Below are positions 4,651 through 5,615 of a stretch of 5,615 bases of DNA, piece after piece; the first letter of the stretch is position 1; each line of letters starts with the position of its first letter. The notes beneath the pieces are model-generated. The model made no database searches. It was not told where the DNA came from and saw only the letters and a program-made list of their open reading frames with translations. Source of the stretch: Candidatus Bipolaricaulota bacterium (GTDB lineage: Bacteria; Bipolaricaulota; Bipolaricaulia; RBG-16-55-9). Both the position numbers and the translations under genes were made by a program. Location: the NCBI GenBank assembly GCA_027021605.1, contig JALUUA010000335.1, positions 1 to 5,615 of the forward strand, written 5' to 3'.

Positions 4651-5615
4651 GAAGTCCCTCCCTCAGCGATTTCCTTCAACAACATCGTAAATTCCGGGTA
4701 GAAGTCCTCAAACGTCGGGTACAGATCGCGATTCTGCTCGTATTTCTCCATGAGATCGTAGAACGCTTGAAAATGTTGGAAACCCCGCCCTCGCATCAAC
4801 TCTATGACCTTGTTCACGCTCGCTTCTTCCCCTCGAAGCCGGAAGTAACGGGCTACTACGACCCAGGTAACGTACTCGTTGAAGATCATCCAATACGCGG
4901 AGTAATAGCGCGTGACCTTCTCCGGTTCATCGCGGAAGGCCGCCTCTGCATAGCGTCTTAGCCGATCTTTATGCCGTTCGGTAATGGGATTGATAAATGA
5001 ATGGGCGAACTCGGAGAGGATAAGCATCTCCATAAGCCCGTCTTTTGGGGAGTCATCGAGAAAGCCCAAAGGGGAGCCGATGAAATAGGCCTCTCCGGCA
5101 ACCATGGGTCCCTGCTGAGTGGTCGGCTTCATTAGGGGTGCCAAGAGCACATGATATCCCTTCATGCGGGTGCCGAAATAGGATTCTAAGAAGTCGACGA
5201 TCGGCTTCCCGTCACCGATCTCCTCACGGATAGCCTGAACCCACCCGTCGTACAAGCCCTGATTCTCGCGGAAGAACCCCATGAAATCCGTTTGAACGGC
5301 AAAGCGTCTTAAAGGTTCTAACCAGCTGGTCGCCCGCTTCAGAGCGTTTAAAGCCTCTGTGAGGTTTGAAAAGGGATGCACCTGCCTGAGTTCCGGCGGG
5401 GGGCTGTAATGCAGTATGAAGCGGTTATTGGCAAATGGATCGCGGAAGCGCTCTGCCACCTTGATGGCGGGATGATCGGCAAAGCGAGCGAATCGCGCTT
5501 TGACTCTCCCCTTGTATTCAAATTCCTTAGGATTCAAGAACCACCCCAGCTTGGGTGCCCAGCTTGTGAGGCTCTGGACGATGTAGATCAGCTCCAGACG
5601 CGGATCGACGCGGAC
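4647..5615 (-). CDS. DUF4932-like protein (metalloprotease-like fold), 5' end outside window
   Basis: The reading frame is open to the window edge. It is therefore a partial gene of at least 322 residues, and the TTG at 5537 is an internal codon, not the start. The first visible residues, VRVDPRLELIYIVQSLTSW, resemble the start of DUF4932, so only a short piece should be missing. The core motif is LILSEFAHSFINPITE (S201-E-F-A-H205 counting from the window edge). The family, as I recall it, has an HEFxHxFvNP zinc-protease-like motif here, so the first histidine is serine in this copy. A candidate third ligand, E247 in FNEYVTW, is 42 residues later. No membrane segment is visible. It ends in an ATGA overlap with the ferredoxin gene. 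Its G+C content (about 47-55% in three rows I counted) is lower than the ~62% of the oxidoreductase. Family assignment is from memory and moderate; catalytic activity is doubtful. Confidence 0.68.
   Translation of the reverse strand, partial: VRVDPRLELIYIVQSLTSWAPKLGWFLNPKEFEYKGRVKARFARFADHPAIKVAERFRDPFANNRFILHYSPPPELRQVHPFSNLTEALNALKRATSWLEPLRRFAVQTDFMGFFRENQGLYDGWVQAIREEIGDGKPIVDFLESYFGTRMKGYHVLLAPLMKPTTQQGPMVAGEAYFIGSPLGFLDDSPKDGLMEMLILSEFAHSFINPITERHKDRLRRYAEAAFRDEPEKVTRYYSAYWMIFNEYVTWVVVARYFRLRGEEASVNKVIELMRGRGFQHFQAFYDLMEKYEQNRDLYPTFEDFYPEFTMLLKEIAEGGTS
4654..4664 (-). promoter_or_regulatory. Ribosome binding site for the ferredoxin
   Basis: On the minus strand this reads GAGGGAGGGAC; the GGAGG core ends six bases before the ATG at 4650, inside the 3' end of the DUF4932-like gene (codons for EGGTS). 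It supports the short ferredoxin start. Confidence 0.75.

Overview
The window is a gene-dense piece (about 60% G+C over most of its length) of an uncultured or anaerobic, probably thermophilic prokaryote. Two gene blocks converge at about 1576-1619. PyrI, ThpR and archease in a row have an archaeal flavour. The NuoG-like/GltD-like iron-sulfur flavoprotein is typical of anaerobic bacteria and archaea with acetogen-like or fermentative metabolism. A deep-branching bacterium such as Bipolaricaulota/Acetothermia, or an archaeon, would both fit. The sequence alone does not decide, and this placement is an inference of low confidence.

Plus strand, 7-1575: pyrI (regulatory chain of aspartate carbamoyltransferase; pyrB is presumably just upstream, outside the window), then thpR (RNA 2',3'-cyclic phosphodiesterase, the old '2'-5' RNA ligase'), then archease (activator of the RtcB tRNA/RNA ligase). 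pyrI and thpR overlap by one base (TGATG). thpR and archease are 16 bases apart, and an 11-bp perfect tandem duplication there carries both the thpR stop and the archease Shine-Dalgarno site. thpR and archease both belong to the chemistry of RNA ends bearing 2',3'-cyclic phosphate.

Minus strand, 5615-1620, is read right to left. It starts with a DUF4932-like protein whose 5' end lies outside the window and whose HEXXH-like motif reads SEFAH. Next come a small 2[4Fe-4S] ferredoxin (ATGA overlap), an 835-residue NuoG-like plus GltD-like oxidoreductase (4-base gap), and a 76-residue CxxC protein (zero gap, TGA-ATG). The tight spacing indicates one operon. The ferredoxin and the flavoprotein are the obvious redox pair, probably moving electrons between NAD(P)H, FAD and ferredoxin-type carriers. 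No catalytic partner subunit (GltA, NuoE/F, hydrogenase) is in view.

The most interesting points are in the 835-residue protein. Its last ~80 residues look like a GIY-YIG (UvrC N-terminal) fold that has lost most catalytic residues. Its GltD-type iron-sulfur site lacks the two usual N-terminal cysteines, while an RCLRC motif of the same type sits near the C-terminus. Its 2Fe-2S domain carries a ~25-residue loop insertion. There are no RNA genes, mobile elements or CRISPR arrays, and no gap over 300 bases without a gene.
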